A stretch of DNA of 64,000 bases from Bombyx mori (lineage: Eukaryota; Arthropoda; Insecta; Lepidoptera; Bombycidae). Positions 24,901 to 36,665 of the stretch are shown here, one piece after another. The notes under the pieces are model-generated. The model was not told where the DNA came from. It did no database searches and saw nothing but the letters and a program-made list of their open reading frames with translations. The stretch is taken from positions 5,704,001 through 5,768,000 of the forward strand of contig NC_085107.1 of NCBI RefSeq assembly GCF_030269925.1. Direction: 5' to 3'. The first letter of the stretch is position 1. Every line of letters begins with the position of its first letter. A program made the translations under genes and the position numbers.

Positions 24901-27900
24901 AAAAACCGATCAACTAACAACAACAAACGCATATTCATAATTTAATGATCCATTAAAATTTCTATTTCATTGGAGGCATTTTACAACAGAATAGCGTTAG
25001 ACACTGGATTTCATTATGACGTATTTACTGAGTAATAATTGAAAGCATCTTTTGCGATATAACTTTTGTTCGGAGCATATCTATACATTGTTTTTCGATG
25101 ACATCTATGAGACGATGCCATTAGAGTGATATCAGTCTTAATAATCACTCATAAGAAAAAATATCTATTTTTCATATTTCCGTATTAATAAAAAGGGAAT
25201 CAAATTAAGTCGAAAACCCCTTTACGTGCCGGGTCGTTCGTTTGTTAGAACCGATGTACCTGGAAACTGATTGAGATCAGGCTGCAAATAAACATCATCA
25301 TTCCTGTCGTAGATCTCAGACCGTATTGTTTCGGGATTGTAAAAAGTCGCCGCTAGACCTGCGAACAATGAAAATTCAAACTGTTGTTGTTTTTTTTTCT
25401 AAACAAACATGAAACAGTTTTAAAAATATTTTAAAGAGGTAGGTAGGTAGGTAAATGAAATATCCCCATACGCTTCAATATCAACTTTTATATTCATAGC
25501 AATGTTCTTTAAACGATTTTCGTAGCAACGTTTATCGAAGGAGCGCTTTAGCAGTAGCGCGCTATTCAATAGTAGTAATGTCGCTCTGCGAGTTTCGCTC
25601 ACTGATAATATTAGCAAAGCTTAAAGTCATGTAAAGGTATGCTTAAACGAGCAGGCGCTTCGCGGAAATTATTCCCTTAAAATTTAAACATTGCGCGCCA
25701 TGCTTTACTTTAATAAGCTCTCTTATGGTTATTGACATCTCGACGTGTATAGAAGATTTAACGAGCAATTGTGTGGTTATAGTTCAGAGCGTAAACTGAT
25801 CCCACTTTGTTGTACATTCAGATTCTAAACGATGTCTAAAGGAGAGCTCGAAAAGGGTTCGTTTATCATAAATGGCACATGATTTACATCATGTAAGGCC
25901 GCTTTTTATTTATAAATTCAAATTCACATCGGTGCCTTATTCCTGAAGGTAATTAATGCAACCGAGTATTAGACCAACAGATTCGAATGGAAACTAAAAT
26001 AATATCTAAAGTGCAAAAATTAGATCAATAATTTTATTTGTATGATCTTACAGAGTTTAATAATATTAATGACTATCATTTATTACGCTTTTACATTTGG
26101 GCACGCGACGCTCCTATAGAAATAGCAAAGCATAGCTCGGTCAATTTAACAAATAAATTGACTAGCCGAGCTGTTGAAATAATCTTATTCATTCGCTTAG
26201 CAAGATGCTTTGTTTTAGTGCTGAGTTTCGCTGATTTTTGCAAGTCTAATGATCCAGGGGTCAGGGCTAGTAGGATGTGGATGACTACGTCGCCCCTTAT
26301 ATAAATCACATGACGTGATTAATATTAAACAAAGCCATCCTTTTGACGCATGACAAATAACGTTCAGGTATTCAAAAGATTTAAAATTGATAGCATAATG
26401 AAATTGACACATGCTAATATTGCGAAACGAATGAGATTGAACAATATTGAAGGATCCTTTGTGTATTAAATACTGTATTGTCTCCCCCCTGGATGTTCGA
26501 AGTATATTTGAAATGAATCAAGCATTTGTTTTTATAAATTCATTCTAAACGATGTACTATAATTATAATGTTACGCAGGTTGCTTCTAATAAGATTAAAG
26601 AACATCGCAATGAATATATTGAAGCCTCCTTTTTTTTTTTATTATTTCATGTTAAAAAGGGACCTACCACCCTCGTTTATTTGTTATTTCATTGTATACT
26701 GAAACAATTTAACCAGAACAATAATGGTGGCACAACACAGGAATATATGATTCAAATCGAATTCTTGTCTTAATTATGTTGTCCCAATATTTTTGCCTCT
26801 ACAATAAAAACATCTGCTTCTAGACTTTGCTCTCGTCTTTTTTCAATGTAGACAGTCAAGCATATATGGCCTATCTGACGGTAAGTGGTTACCATCAATG
26901 ATGAACATCAGCCATGGGAGAAGCACTGCCTACACAAGTAGCACATAGATTTCTTTATCATATATATATAACGCATAGCAAATTAGTGATAATGATTATG
27001 AGATTATGTTTGCTTAGATCGGCAAATGGTTCTACGCCTCATCTAATCATCCATCACTAGAGCCAACAGAGTAACGTGACTACCAATGCCACATTGACGA
27101 ATCTCGAATAGACTATCGTAATTTTCAATCGAAAATTGCATAATTAGTTCGCGGCAGAAATAGGCAATGCGGTTGGACTAAGCAAACACAATCACTGTTA
27201 GTAAAACTTGAAATACCTGTGACAGAATTGAAATTGTATCAGCATTAAAATAGATATTTTTTATTAATAAATCTTTTTATATATATATGATTATACTGAT
27301 CGTTACAAATGTATATTTAAATTTCAATTCTGTTAATAGGTAAGTGTATTGCATCGACAACACGAACCTTGTTTGTTGGTGGACGGCCCTGGCTGCGGTA
27401 AGGCCCCAGCGTACATCTGCGAAGCATACGGAGACACCATCGGCGGCCCTACTGCGTTTAGACATGGCTCAGACGGACCTGGTTGGTGGAAATCTTAAAA
27501 ACGCTTTGAATATGCCTGATAAATCGTTTCAATAAAACTATTATTTTACACATAAACATAAATATCCACTGACACTAATCAATAATAGAGTTTACGTTAT
27601 TTAATAAGTAAAATAATATATGTAAACCTCAAGTTATTCTTATTCGTACATGCAACATTTAAATAATATTTATGATTTATTAAATAAATATTTAAACAAT
27701 TAAGTTATCTAAATAATACTGTATAAAGTAAATAAGCATGTTTCCAGCGTCGTGTGAGGTGTCGTAATCGGCTCTGTAACTATTTAAAAAAATATGACAT
27801 AAGCTATGATGAAACAGCTCAGAACTATCAATAAAAATTAGTAAATAATCTAAAATACACAATAAATTACAAAAAAAAAACCAACCTAATATTTTATCGA

Positions 27901-30900
27901 TTTCTATTTATTAATTTAGATACACAGATATTATAGAAAATAGTATACAACCAAACCAAATAAAATGATTTTGTTTCTACAGATGGACACCAAAATCATG
28001 CGTAAAAGGCTTGCTTACATGGGTATACCAATGGATATGGTCTTGCGGTGCTCAGCAGAGAGTAGTCCATGCACGGTTCTTCTGGTATTGTTAGCCATAC
28101 AAAACGAAATAAAGGAAACTTATATATATCAAGAAACAATTTTATTATTTAGTTTGCTAACACCGGGCATAGACCATAGAATCTAATTAAGAATTTCGTT
28201 AATTGCATTATTGATATTCGTACTCCATGCCCCTTCAGTGGTGAGTTGCATTGGCGTTCGTAAGCGGAAGCACGTGAATAATTTAAAAACAGTTTTCAAA
28301 AGAAGCATACTTTATCTCGAGTCCTTTTTCTGTGGCGTACCGGTTTGAAAGAACAATTTTATGTATTGTATTTTTCATTTAAGTACATTTACTATTAATG
28401 CTAACATATATATTATATTTCATAATAATGTCCGTTTCTTCTTTTTATTCGTGTATTCATGTTATGTTCTATACATATTATTATTTGGTTGGTTGTTGAT
28501 TTGAGTGGACCGACATACGCGCATTGCAAACGCGTCGAATCAATAGTTCGTCAAACCCAGACACCCCTCGGAGAGAAACATAGAAACATACTATATCCAT
28601 AGTCACTGTCTAGACAAGGGGGTTGCAGGTACTAAACCAGACATGGTTAGCTTATTAAGGTATGCTCGAAGTTTGTTATATTGAAATACATCGTCAACGA
28701 CGATCAACAAGTATGTGTGAAACTTTGCATAATAATTATTAAGAATTCTAGACAGATTCGGTGATGTTGTTCTTTATATCATATCGATATTTATTTACAT
28801 GAAATTACATTTAAATTTAACGTAAAATCATGTATCATTTGAATCCACATTTTTTGTTCGTAAAACGAGTTTAATGATGTAAAAACTTTATCAAACACAC
28901 AAGGTGGGTTGTAGTCAAAAGGAAATAACTTAATTCTGATCCCTTAAAGCAATTAGGTTTCTTTTTGAGTAACACAAAAAAATATAAATAGGAGGCTAAC
29001 GATGCAATCCGCAGTTCTAATAAAAGTAATTAAACACCGAGAAGTTACTGAACAAACAATTCCAAGAAATTTGTAGTGTTACCGGAGAATGGCTGATATT
29101 TCAATAAAATTTCTCATGAATATTGTTTGTTATTGCTATTTCTCATGAATACGAGTATGATTGAAATATGATGACAGATCCGACATTGCAGGTTTTGTGT
29201 GATCTTTGTTTGTCCGTTAAATTACGTTACTAAGTGACAATTTCATAATTTTATTAGGCTTTACTATAACTGGAAACTACTACTACTAGAAAAATGTAGC
29301 TATAGGCATAAAGTGTATTTTGTTCATAATATTAGTTGGGTATTAAGTATTAAAAGTATTAACTTATCGTGGATTTGATGACTTACCCATGGAAGCCGAT
29401 GAATTAAGACCGCTAGTGGTATTGAGGCTGTCTGAATTGGTCGAGTAGAAATAGGTAGTTCCTCCCACGTTCTCCTGTGAAAATTTAACTGCATAATCGT
29501 TTGCATAAATGTCAATGGAAATGGTCTTGTCTTATTTTGTACAGTGAATTCCTATTAAAGCACGCTGATTCGTTTTGGATAATTACAAAAGGCCATGCGT
29601 ACTTATGTTTGTGTTCTTTTTGTGACTACTTGTGTGTACTACATGTATTCTATATTTCAATTTCCCCACGATTGTGTTGGAGGCACACTGCTTACTATTC
29701 GCAAACGACCTCTTTCTATCGGCAATATAAGGGTGGAGTTTTTTTAAATATGTTGACAGAGCGTTACAGTGGAGCAAGGAAAATAAGATGATTTAAATGT
29801 ATACAAGTATAACATGATAAACTAATACCGAGCAAATACTTCGCACCACCGATGTTTTTTTAGATATTGCGGTAAAACACTCAGTCGTAGTCATCTCGAG
29901 ACAAATTCAATTATTTGGAATTCTGATGAAGTCACACTGGAAAAAGCACCAAGCTAATTCAGTAGATTTTTTTTATCATTTTTTATCATTGCTAGCTGTT
30001 GATGTATCCTTCATCTTAAGCACTTCGGGTACAATGAATGTGTAATTGAGAGAACTCTTCTCGAACTGCATCGAACCGTAGGCTTTAAGCCGGGGGCAAG
30101 AGGAGAGCTCACGTCCAACTGCAGCCCTTGCATGAGGCGGCTTCCCTTAGTGAACCATTTCGGATGTGGCCGCGTGGCGCCAATGTACTGCGGCGCGGCG
30201 CAGAGCTTAAAGAACGACCGGTGGTGGTGATTGATTCGACTAGCTGGTTTTCATTCGAGGTATCCGGGAACACCTGCAGCACTAGCATGACTGGCCGAAA
30301 TAGATTAGCTTTCGTCGCCGCCCCGTCGATCAGATGTTCACGATGCGCGTCTGCACTGTTTATCGTCACGCCCCTACTACCTCTCCCGGATGCAGGATCT
30401 TTTAGTGAGCCATTAAACCATTATCTTTCACTTGCGATATTCCTTCTTCAAAGTTCTACTACAGTCTACCGTAACATGTGTACCCTCGCGCCACGGATAT
30501 CACAGCAGAAGATTCAACACGCAGCATAAAACAAATTTACCTACATATTTTCAAAATTCTAATATTAGGAGGTCCTTACTTATGAAGTTGGCCTTTTGTG
30601 CGGAAAAATTAAAACACCAAAAAAATATGAAAATCATTTATTAAAAAAAAGTATTGATTCCTTTATTGAAAAAAAAATTGTATGTGAGGAGACTCAGTAA
30701 GTATTGTAAATAAAGTAAATATTCTTTATACTGCCTCATGTGACTTATACTGATGTTTTTTTTCCAAAGTCCGGAAAAGTGGTAATCTGCTGGAGCAAGG
30801 GCCGGGGAGAACGACGAGAGATTAACTAAGGCTGGCCGGATATTCGTCCCGTTCGAGTTCCATGTCGGAAGCGTTCAAGCCAATAAGGAGTGGTGCCTTC

Positions 30901-33900
30901 GTCGTATTCACTCCGTACCTGCTATTGATGTTGAGAGCCATTTGTGCGGCATTGCTACTGAGACGGAACTAGTTTTCCATAATTACCGATATTTTTATCA
31001 CGTCCATTAACTTGTCTTTGCAGTCATTTTCATCAGGAAGCAAGAAACAGTGGAGCTGTCGACTTATACTGGTGCGCCGTACCAAATACAGGCTCAACAG
31101 ATGTACATAATATGTATATATCGTATTTTCCTCATTTCATTAGATATATGACCCCACGCCGCAAATTATGTTCTCGTTAAATGATAAATATACGTTTTGT
31201 GACATTATTCCACGACCGTTCCAAGTTAGCAACGAATTGGTTTTTGGTTTTGTATCTGTCTGTACCAATAAAAAACCTGTGATTTGCGTAACTTGTGATA
31301 CCCCGTAGGAGCGGGACGTTGTAGGATGATTTGTTTTGTGGATATACCACCCAGAGTAGAACCCTAGTGGACACTCTGTCTCACACATGTCGTGATTGTT
31401 GCAAATAAGACGGAGTAACTCTCTGGCATCTGCTCACCCTCGCAATTATAACCTCCAAGTGTAAATACGTAAGAACCGATAAATAGAAGACAAACGCATG
31501 GAATTTACCATTTTAAGATGTTATAAAAGCAGACTTTTTTTCGGTAGGCGCGTTTTTTCTGACCTTGAATCAAGGTCTTTGATGTATTATTGTAGGATCC
31601 GAAATTGAACTTGTTTCTCCTTCGCTAGTATAAGGATGACCCCATAATGGATTTACTACATATCAAGAAAAATTTATCTGTGACTATTTAATCACAAAAA
31701 ATGGGTAAAGGACCTCAAACACTTCCAGTCTAATTTTTTTTTACCGCTTTTGAAAATTTTAGGTTCGAGATCTGATCAATGGTATACAGCAGTAAACAAT
31801 TTGTGAAATCTAACCATTTTATGATAATTATTAAAATGATAAATTAAAATTTTTAAACTTTATAATTCCTGAAGCCGTTTGAAGAGCTGTTGAAACAAAT
31901 TTAGTAGCCTAAAAACGTGCACAAATGAAGTTTTTTCCATCAGAATATCTTCTGATCATGGACTCTATAAATCTGTTGTAACATTAATGATAGACTAACC
32001 TGATGGACAGTTGAAGCATTCGCCATTGGTATAGGAGGTGGTGGTGGACCCTCAGGTGATTCTGGGGGAAGCATATTCGGTGGCGGAACATAGTAGTTCA
32101 TCGGAATAAATTCGCTCACCAATACCTGTGTAGTAAACTATTATTATACATATATATATATATTAATATGTAAAGCAAAAACTTTGTATCCCTTTTTACG
32201 AAAATTGCACAGATAGAGGAGTATGAAATTTTCCACACTTATAGAGAATATAGAGAAGAAGTGCACAATGCTAATTATTTTTTAAATCATGCATAAAAGA
32301 TACAGGTAGTAAAAGAATTTTATTCGTGTAGTCTCAGGTCGGGATATAAAGTTACAAAAAGGCTTGAAGAAAGTCTTTCGATTAAAATAGGATGCACCCA
32401 GTATCGCCTTTGTCTTTTTCTCCGATGTCTCAGTTTTCTGTATAAAATTAATAAGCAAATTGCTTCCTCCACGTCCATTCTCAATCAATGTTGATGCCAG
32501 ACTCTCGCGCGTACATTCTGTCATGTGAACGTTACCACCGCGCGGTGACGCGCGGTACCGCGCGATCATATGAACTTAGCCTTAGTCTTTGGTCAAATTG
32601 AGAATAGATGAATATTATTTGTCTTTATTATTATTAATGTATAGTGTGGTTTTGGCGAAATCTGTGATTATATTATATAAGTATAATAGTATTTGTCAAT
32701 AGAACCATAATAATCTTTAAACATTAAATTTCAATTGATTAAAATCAAATTTTGACTACTGCGGGACCACTAGTTATATTTAACTGGTGACTTTAAGTTA
32801 AATTGTAATCCAACATTTAAACATGGCAATATAAAAGTGGTTGTATGTATGTATGAATGTTCCCAATACTCTTAGAAATGGCTGAACTGATTTTAATGAA
32901 ATTTTCAGATATACTCCAGACTGGAATTGTGGGTGATAATAAAAATATTGGTAGTGCTTGAATCAAAGTTAAATAAAAAAACAGCCAACAAAGCAGGCAA
33001 GGTTTGACTAATGTATAAACTTACAATAAAATTTCATTCATTTTTAGAACTGAATGGATTATTTCAATTACATACATATTTTTATTTAGCCAGAGGAAAA
33101 ATCGCATTCATACTTTTAAATCTGTAATTTGAGTATTCACATCTAAGAATTGGTTGTTTTCTATAAAATCAAAAAATAGCTTTGTTGTCCATTACCACAA
33201 AGGTATAGTATAGGTAATAATCTGATTTATATATAAATTAAATAAGAATTGAATAATAAATTTTGATTTAAAGAGACATACATGACATAGTGCTTTGATA
33301 ATTTTTCATGTCTGCTTTTATGTAGGTAGGTTCACATTTGTTTCAATAACAGTTAGGGTCTTAAGAATAATGTCTGATGAAATTAGATTTTATGATAATT
33401 TCAGCTACCAGTATCCAGTAAACATGACAAATTTACTCAGTTTTAACTTTTATCATCAAAATCATACATATTTCTGTACCTTTGCTGCTCACATGACTAG
33501 CAGCTTTATGATAAGCATGTGTATGTCACTGTATCTTACAACTTTTCAGATGCCTCTTCACATCCTTTTGTCTCAGGACTAAGGCAACAACACATTTACA
33601 CTTACCATAATGAAATAAAAAAAAAATTAGTTGGTACCCACTATCCAGACATATGGGATAAGTCCCAAAAAAGAAAAACCCGTTTTAGGTTTTTTATTTT
33701 TCTTGTAGGCAGACAGGCCTACTGCCAATCTGATGATGAGTGGTTACCATCGTACATAATCATCAGGAATGCCCAGGGCACAGCCAAGCTGTTGTCTACC
33801 TTTTTTTATATAATGTAGTGTAGGCTTCAAGTTCATACACATCTGCACATAATATTGACGCTTGAAAATCAAATGTGACTAAGCGACAATTACTGCCTTG

Positions 33901-34450
33901 TACATAAATGATAGGCAATAACCATATTCGATGCGCAATAAAAATATATTTCTAGGTCTATTAAAATCATTTCAATCCTACAGTTAGATTCGTTAAAATA
34001 GAATTTTTTTCAGGTATATTTTAAATTAATTTCAACTATAAATTAGTCTTCTGTAAGATTCACGCATTGTCGCTTAGTCACATTTGCCTTTCAAGCGTCG
34101 ATATGTATTTCTGACATTATGATGCAACTTAATATTCAAAATGTCAAAGATATATGTTAGGTGGAATTAATCATAAGAAATATTTATTTTCCTAAAATGT
34201 TATTTGAAAATATTACCTTCTTAACACCTGGTGGTGAGGAATCCAAAGTGAGCTTCCCTATAGCATGGTTAAGAGAGCGTGTGGGCGTCGAAGTTGAGCG
34301 ACTCTAAAATTTATGACAATTAAAAAAAATCGCTTTCTTAAAATAATAATAAAAATTTAAAAAACAATGTCTTACCATGTATGTAACTAGCTTCGATTCT
34401 TGTGGAAGCCCGTTAGGCGGTGCGTATGGTAGAAATATTGATGGATCCAT
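9976..34450 (-). CDS. PAN3: PAN3, PAN2-PAN3 deadenylation complex subunit (15 coding exons)
   Basis: Pseudokinase adaptor of the cytoplasmic PAN2-PAN3 poly(A) nuclease, which binds poly(A)-binding protein and trims mRNA tails. Exons, 5' to 3': 34450-34376, 34303-34217, 32125-32000, 29474-29387, 27478-27368, 25358-25260, 24466-24227, 21450-21299, 17871-17750, 15970-15868, 14242-14112, 13849-13771, 11916-11801, 11088-10926, 10092-9976. All junctions are GT/AG and phases match, giving 1809 nt (602 aa). Visible: a PAM2-like SEFIP core at about residues 58-62; a Pro-rich segment; ENVGGTTYFY (97-106); a pseudokinase domain (about 200-470) with Arg where the ATP-binding Lys would be (VALRRL), GLACR-LEPTK in place of the HRD loop, and no DFG; IGARFYTQ followed by a coiled coil (about 467-505); and a C-terminal knob domain (NERPE, WSETGDRYMLKLFRD, SRDEQSVLVVSYAELK). 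The start chosen is MDPSIFLPY; an upstream ATG is possible. The weakest site is the last acceptor (10093-10094), which lacks a close pyrimidine tract. Confidence 0.93.
10136..10246. repeat. GA-rich minisatellite, about 23-bp unit
   Basis: Roughly four and a half copies of a unit like 'aggagagagagagagaggggg'. On the PAN3 sense strand this is a pyrimidine-only tract of about 110 nt, starting 44 nt upstream of the last-exon acceptor. Confidence 0.9.
10503..10830 (+). repeat. Dispersed repeat ending 'attagtatagatt'
   Basis: Runs from 'agctttagcccgcgactccgtc' to 'ctttataatattattagtatagatt' in PAN3 intron 14. The same end ('caaatcgg.cc.gtagtt...attagtatagatt') recurs at 40501-40716, and its start resembles 42120-42240. 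It looks like the 3' part of a non-LTR element or SINE; family not named. Confidence 0.65.
11141..11745. mobile_element. Tc1/mariner-type MITE filling PAN3 intron 13
   Basis: Inverted ends GTATATACAgGGTGTTACAAAA...TACCC and, from the other side, GTATATACAacGTGTTACAAAA.TACCCC, with TA on both sides (11139-11140, 11746-11747). It is 605 bp long with no coding capacity. The host intron (11089-11800) is 712 bp, so without the element only about 105 bp would remain. Confidence 0.75.
12722..13035 (-). mobile_element. Bm1 SINE, 5' truncated
   Basis: Reverse-oriented body with T-rich start (the reversed A tail) to 'aatttgcgggtttggtttttattacacgatgttatt'. It lies in PAN3 intron 12 and lacks the tRNA-like head. 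Confidence 0.85.
13505..13704 (-). repeat. Dispersed repeat family 2, copy C
   Basis: From 'cctacctatgctgatt' to 'gagaaactcagtgggctgtg', in PAN3 intron 12 and ending 66 bp from exon 12. Confidence 0.75.
14282..14420 (+). repeat. Helitron-like repeat, 5' part
   Basis: 'ggtttttacggatattccgttataactactgaaccgtgcatccgattgac' matches 52333-52445 closely. Only the 5' part is clear here. Confidence 0.5.
15103..15475 (+). repeat. Lepidopteran dispersed repeat ('ctagctgacccggcaaacgttg' type)
   Basis: Starts 'ctagctgacccggcaaacg' and ends 'cgtttcagaggagtatgg...ttataatatataagatt' in PAN3 intron 10. Elements with this start are common in moths and butterflies; a Helitron-derived or SINE-like origin cannot be settled by eye. 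Confidence 0.6.
15583..15832 (+). mobile_element. Bm1 SINE, 5' truncated
   Basis: From 'ctgatggtaggacctcttgtt' to the A run after 'gtctaagcaat'. The body keeps 'gccgtgaagcagtaatgcgtttcgg'. It ends only 35 bp beyond the PAN3 exon 10 donor. Confidence 0.88.
16221..16495. mobile_element. MITE family B, copy 1
   Basis: Inverted ends of about 40 bp (GAGTCGACTATTATCAAAG..GGCAATGTG and its reversed partner), 275 bp, no coding capacity, in PAN3 intron 9. A near-identical second copy lies at 50436-50680. No clear target duplication. Confidence 0.75.
16661..16730. repeat. Short inverted repeat
   Basis: 'acaatactgtcggctta' is followed about 30 bp later by 'taaatcggcagtattg', its imperfect reverse complement, forming a 70-bp hairpin-like unit. 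It could be a very short MITE. Confidence 0.35.
18540..18935. repeat. GC-rich dispersed-repeat-like block in PAN3 intron 8
   Basis: About 400 bp of clearly higher GC than its surroundings, with no splice-compatible PAN3 frame. The texture ('tcactggacgccacaatggtgg', 'ggtagtccggtcggc') suggests a decayed retroelement. Not assigned. Confidence 0.35.
19170..19320 (-). repeat. Degraded Bm1 fragment
   Basis: 'atgcaccttgagacatgacttcg' and 'cgaccgccctaccctacaaac' match the reversed Bm1 body with heavy divergence. Confidence 0.5.
19340..21290. other. PAN3 intron 8, remaining part
   Basis: No further gene recognised. It holds a short (TATG)n microsatellite at about 20081-20110 and otherwise AT-rich intronic sequence. 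Confidence 0.6.
21530..21760 (-). mobile_element. Bm1 SINE, 5' truncated
   Basis: From 'tagatgtgtggacgagctcac' to 'ggaggtcctaccaccagtaa', reversed body, ending about 80 bp from PAN3 exon 8 on its acceptor side. Confidence 0.87.
21826..21966 (-). repeat. Dispersed repeat family 2, copy D, internally deleted
   Basis: Shows the 'gaggggttgtaatagtttcac' and 'acccactgagaagat...gaaactcagtgggctgtg' ends but lacks part of the centre seen in other copies. Confidence 0.65.
22795..23702 (+). pseudogene. Mariner-like element with decayed, duplicated transposase
   Basis: Ends are inverted repeats sharing ATTAACGCAAG.TTTGAATT near 22811 and 23675. Inside, an ATG at 22901 opens MERWKHNWTILFEK; then a segment encoding RYRD.ITQFILPKLD occurs twice (about 22975-23180 and 23202-23425). 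The second copy keeps WFQQDGATCHTA and SCDLTPLHFCLWGYL, with 38 residues between the two catalytic Asp; the first is frameshifted and its Asp region altered (DFNKTVPHT). C-terminal remnants (CMQDHGGNLPDVLFHK) follow to about 23586. The N-terminal DNA-binding region is mostly deleted. Inactive. Confidence 0.8.
25400..27360. other. PAN3 intron 5, mostly unique AT-rich sequence
   Basis: No coding exon required here, since exons 5 and 6 join in phase. A repeat fragment ('gacggtaagtggttaccatc...') lies at about 26850-26950 and resembles 33712-33800 and 57590-57710. Nothing else recognised. Confidence 0.5.
27479..27495 (-). other. Alternative in-frame acceptors for PAN3 exon 5
   Basis: On the minus strand two AGs 15 nt apart precede exon 5: ttttaag|atttcc (exon from 27493) and caaccag|gtccgtc (exon from 27478). 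Both keep phase with exon 4, which ends in a single G. The longer form inserts five residues (DFHQP before GPSEP). I used the inner site; neither has a strong pyrimidine tract. Confidence 0.45.
27500..29380. other. PAN3 intron 4
   Basis: AT-rich; no element with clear ends recognised. Short open frames here lack coding character. Confidence 0.5.
30050..30510. repeat. GC-rich block in PAN3 intron 3, open on both strands
   Basis: A 450-bp island of raised GC, open for over 130 codons on plus and 86 on minus in an intron that otherwise is AT-rich. PAN3 exons 3 and 4 join in phase without it. No protein family recognised; probably a retroelement fragment. A second block lies at 30780-30990. Confidence 0.35.
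32505..32572. repeat. CpG-rich palindromic patch
   Basis: Contains 'ccgcgcggtgacgcgcgg' and 'taccgcgcg' in quick succession, CpG-dense within AT-rich intron 3 sequence upstream of PAN3 exon 3. Possibly one end of a decayed element. Confidence 0.35.
32580..32790 (+). repeat. Dispersed repeat, also at 44325-44790
   Basis: Shared landmarks: 'gagaatagat.aatatt.tttgtcttta', 'ttggcgaaatctgtg', 'caatagaaccat.ataat' and 'tttcgactactg.g..gaccactagtta' type end. This copy is uninterrupted, unlike the one in syntaxin intron 5. Confidence 0.65.
33712..33800. repeat. Dispersed repeat fragment
   Basis: 'gatgatgagtggttaccatc...ggaatgcccagggcac' recurs in diverged form at 26850-26950 and 57590-57710. Confidence 0.45.
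33856..34100. mobile_element. MITE family C, copy 1
   Basis: Inverted ends of about 35 bp (TGACGCTTGAAA..CAAATGTGACTAAGCGACAAT and its partner), flanked by ATAT, about 245 bp, within PAN3 intron 2. The second copy is at 51350-51582. Confidence 0.75.
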
Positions 34451-34479
34451 AATTTCAAAACTGCAGTGCGTCTGTGCAG

Positions 34480-34485
34480 TCTGCT
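34480..34485 (-). other. Tandem (NAGNAG) acceptor before PAN3 coding exon 1
   Basis: The minus strand reads ctttGCAGCAGactg, so the acceptor can fall after either CAG. The choice adds or removes one codon upstream of the MDPS start and does not change frame. Confidence 0.5.
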
Positions 34486-34499
34486 GCAAAGAAGAAAAA

Positions 34500-36660
34500 A
34501 CATAGTCAATAAATCAATAAAAGTAGCGTAGGTACCTACTTCACAGTTTTGTTCCCAACTTATGTAGGTAGTAAGCACTTTAAAATTGACCTACCTTAAT
34601 TTATGATTCTTTTCGATTCACAGTTATTCATGACAATGAGAGTACCCCAACATGTCGTTATTAAGGGTTCAATTTCAACCAGACATATTTGGAAAGCTAG
34701 AATACTATATTAAATACGTGATAGAAATCAAACCCTCAAAAATCTAAAAACTACGTATTTCATTGTCTCAAAAGACGGGGCTTAAAGGCAATCTTTATTG
34801 ATTCATTCACACAAAACACTGGGGCAGCAATTTTAATACAAAATTCACGGACTCTCAGAGACGGGGACACGAAGACAATAGAGACATTAAACAGGAACAG
34901 GTAAGAGATGAGTCCTAATACGTCGGTGAAGGTAGTGTGTACCAGTGTACGTACACTACAGTGAAACAGTCTTCCATAGACTAAAAAACATTACCCATGT
35001 AAAATGTAAGTCAACATTATAGAATCTAGTACAATCCGGGGTGTGTGAATTCGTTAGCATAACAATTTAATGATTTTCGACTTATTCTGATAAATTTACC
35101 CGTATTGGAATGAATCTGTTGTTTATGTGCAGTAAAAGATAAGAAACTGAAAAATACATAATAAGGTTTTTGTTAATTAAGTTGGTCTGAATCATCAATT
35201 TCTTGCATTAATTATTACAAAATATTTTAGTTTTCAAATAAAGTTTTTATGATTAAAAATACATTATCTAGGGCCGGTTTAATTAAAACATCATGCTAAG
35301 AAAAGAGTTAGTTATTTTTATATTTCACCTTGTTAGGTATTGTTAAGATTATATTTAATCTCGCCTTTTTTCTAGTTTTCTCATAATAGGTTGAAACCGT
35401 GCTACCAAGATCTAATGGTCGATTTTATAGCCGCCACTCATGATAAAAGGAGTTATAGGTTATTATTTTCATTTGAAAGTTTTCATCATTATATGTATGG
35501 TTTTATTTTTATTTTTAAAATATAGTTGATTTTAAAATTTTACTAATTAAAATATAAAAAAAATACTGTAAAACATCCATTATCCACTTTTTAGAGCATG
35601 GCATTCCAGCCTTCTAAAAGGCTTGCTTCGAACTATCTTGTGAGACGATGAGTTTAGATGGGATAAAAAATGACCCAGAAGTGGCTTAGCGGGGAAATTA
35701 ATGTAATTCTAAGTCATTCACTCCATTTCATGACAAAAAGAGCATGACCCATTTACGAAGCCTTCAATAGTCTCTTACACTATATGATGTAATGGAAAAG
35801 CTTGTAAGGCCATACCAACAATGAAGCATTTTCTATCTTTAAATGCGCGATTGTATCAGAGTCTATTAACTGCTATCAGTGAGCTTTTTATTTTTTGAAC
35901 TAGTCTATGGGCCAATATGTGCTGGCGACCAGCAGATTCTTAGTAAAAACGTGTCAATGTCATTCTGCAACGATTAGGGAAGATACGTGAATACGGTAGT
36001 AGTACCCTAGCCAGTTTTTTGCTGAAGATGATATATAGTGGGAAAGAGAGAGCCCTACTATCTCTATACCGATCTGATGTTACTTAAAGAGAAGGCATAC
36101 ATTTTGTAATAATTTTTTTTCAGTTTAAGCATTTAATAAATAATAAAATAAGTTTTCAAAAAGTTCAAGTATCCAATAGGTTCAATTAAATTGAAAACAG
36201 TAATCACGTCAGTGAGAGCTTTGGGAAAATTAAACATAATTGCATTGGGTTTTTAAAAAAATGCATTGAACTGTTTACAAATGCCCACCACGTTGTTGAG
36301 AGTTAATTAATTTAATTTTATCCAACTATTGCTCTGATGTCTTATGTCATATAATTTCAGTCCATTTAAAATTTCACATAACAGACACGCCTTCCGTCCT
36401 TTTTACAAAAAAATATCTATGGGCTCTGTTTTCTTTGCCTTTCTACAGAACAAATCAAACAAACAACAATCTGTTTTGTCAACTGTCATTTTTGATGAGT
36501 AATTTTGAGCAAGCAGTAACTGCAGTCCTATGATCAGCTCTAAACTTATCTGTAGTAAATGAGTAGCATATTCTGCGTTTGATTGTTTTCTATCATAGCT
36601 CTGTAGTGTATGGGAAGAAGAATACAAACCATTATTTTAATTAACATAAAACTATACATA
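34500..36660. other. Putative first PAN3 intron / upstream region
   Basis: No coding exon recognised. Lies between PAN3 coding exon 1 and the candidate 5' exon. AT-rich with no element whose ends I could define. Confidence 0.4.
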
Positions 36661-36665
36661 CTCAC

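Noticed and set aside
27344..27535. Plus-strand frame over PAN3 exon 5
   Set aside because: It is antisense to an exon supported by phase-matched splice sites and PAN3-like composition.
30128..30529. 133-codon plus-strand frame in PAN3 intron 3
   Set aside because: Overlaps an equally open minus frame in a GC-rich repeat-like block; no recognisable domain. Kept only as an unexplained island.
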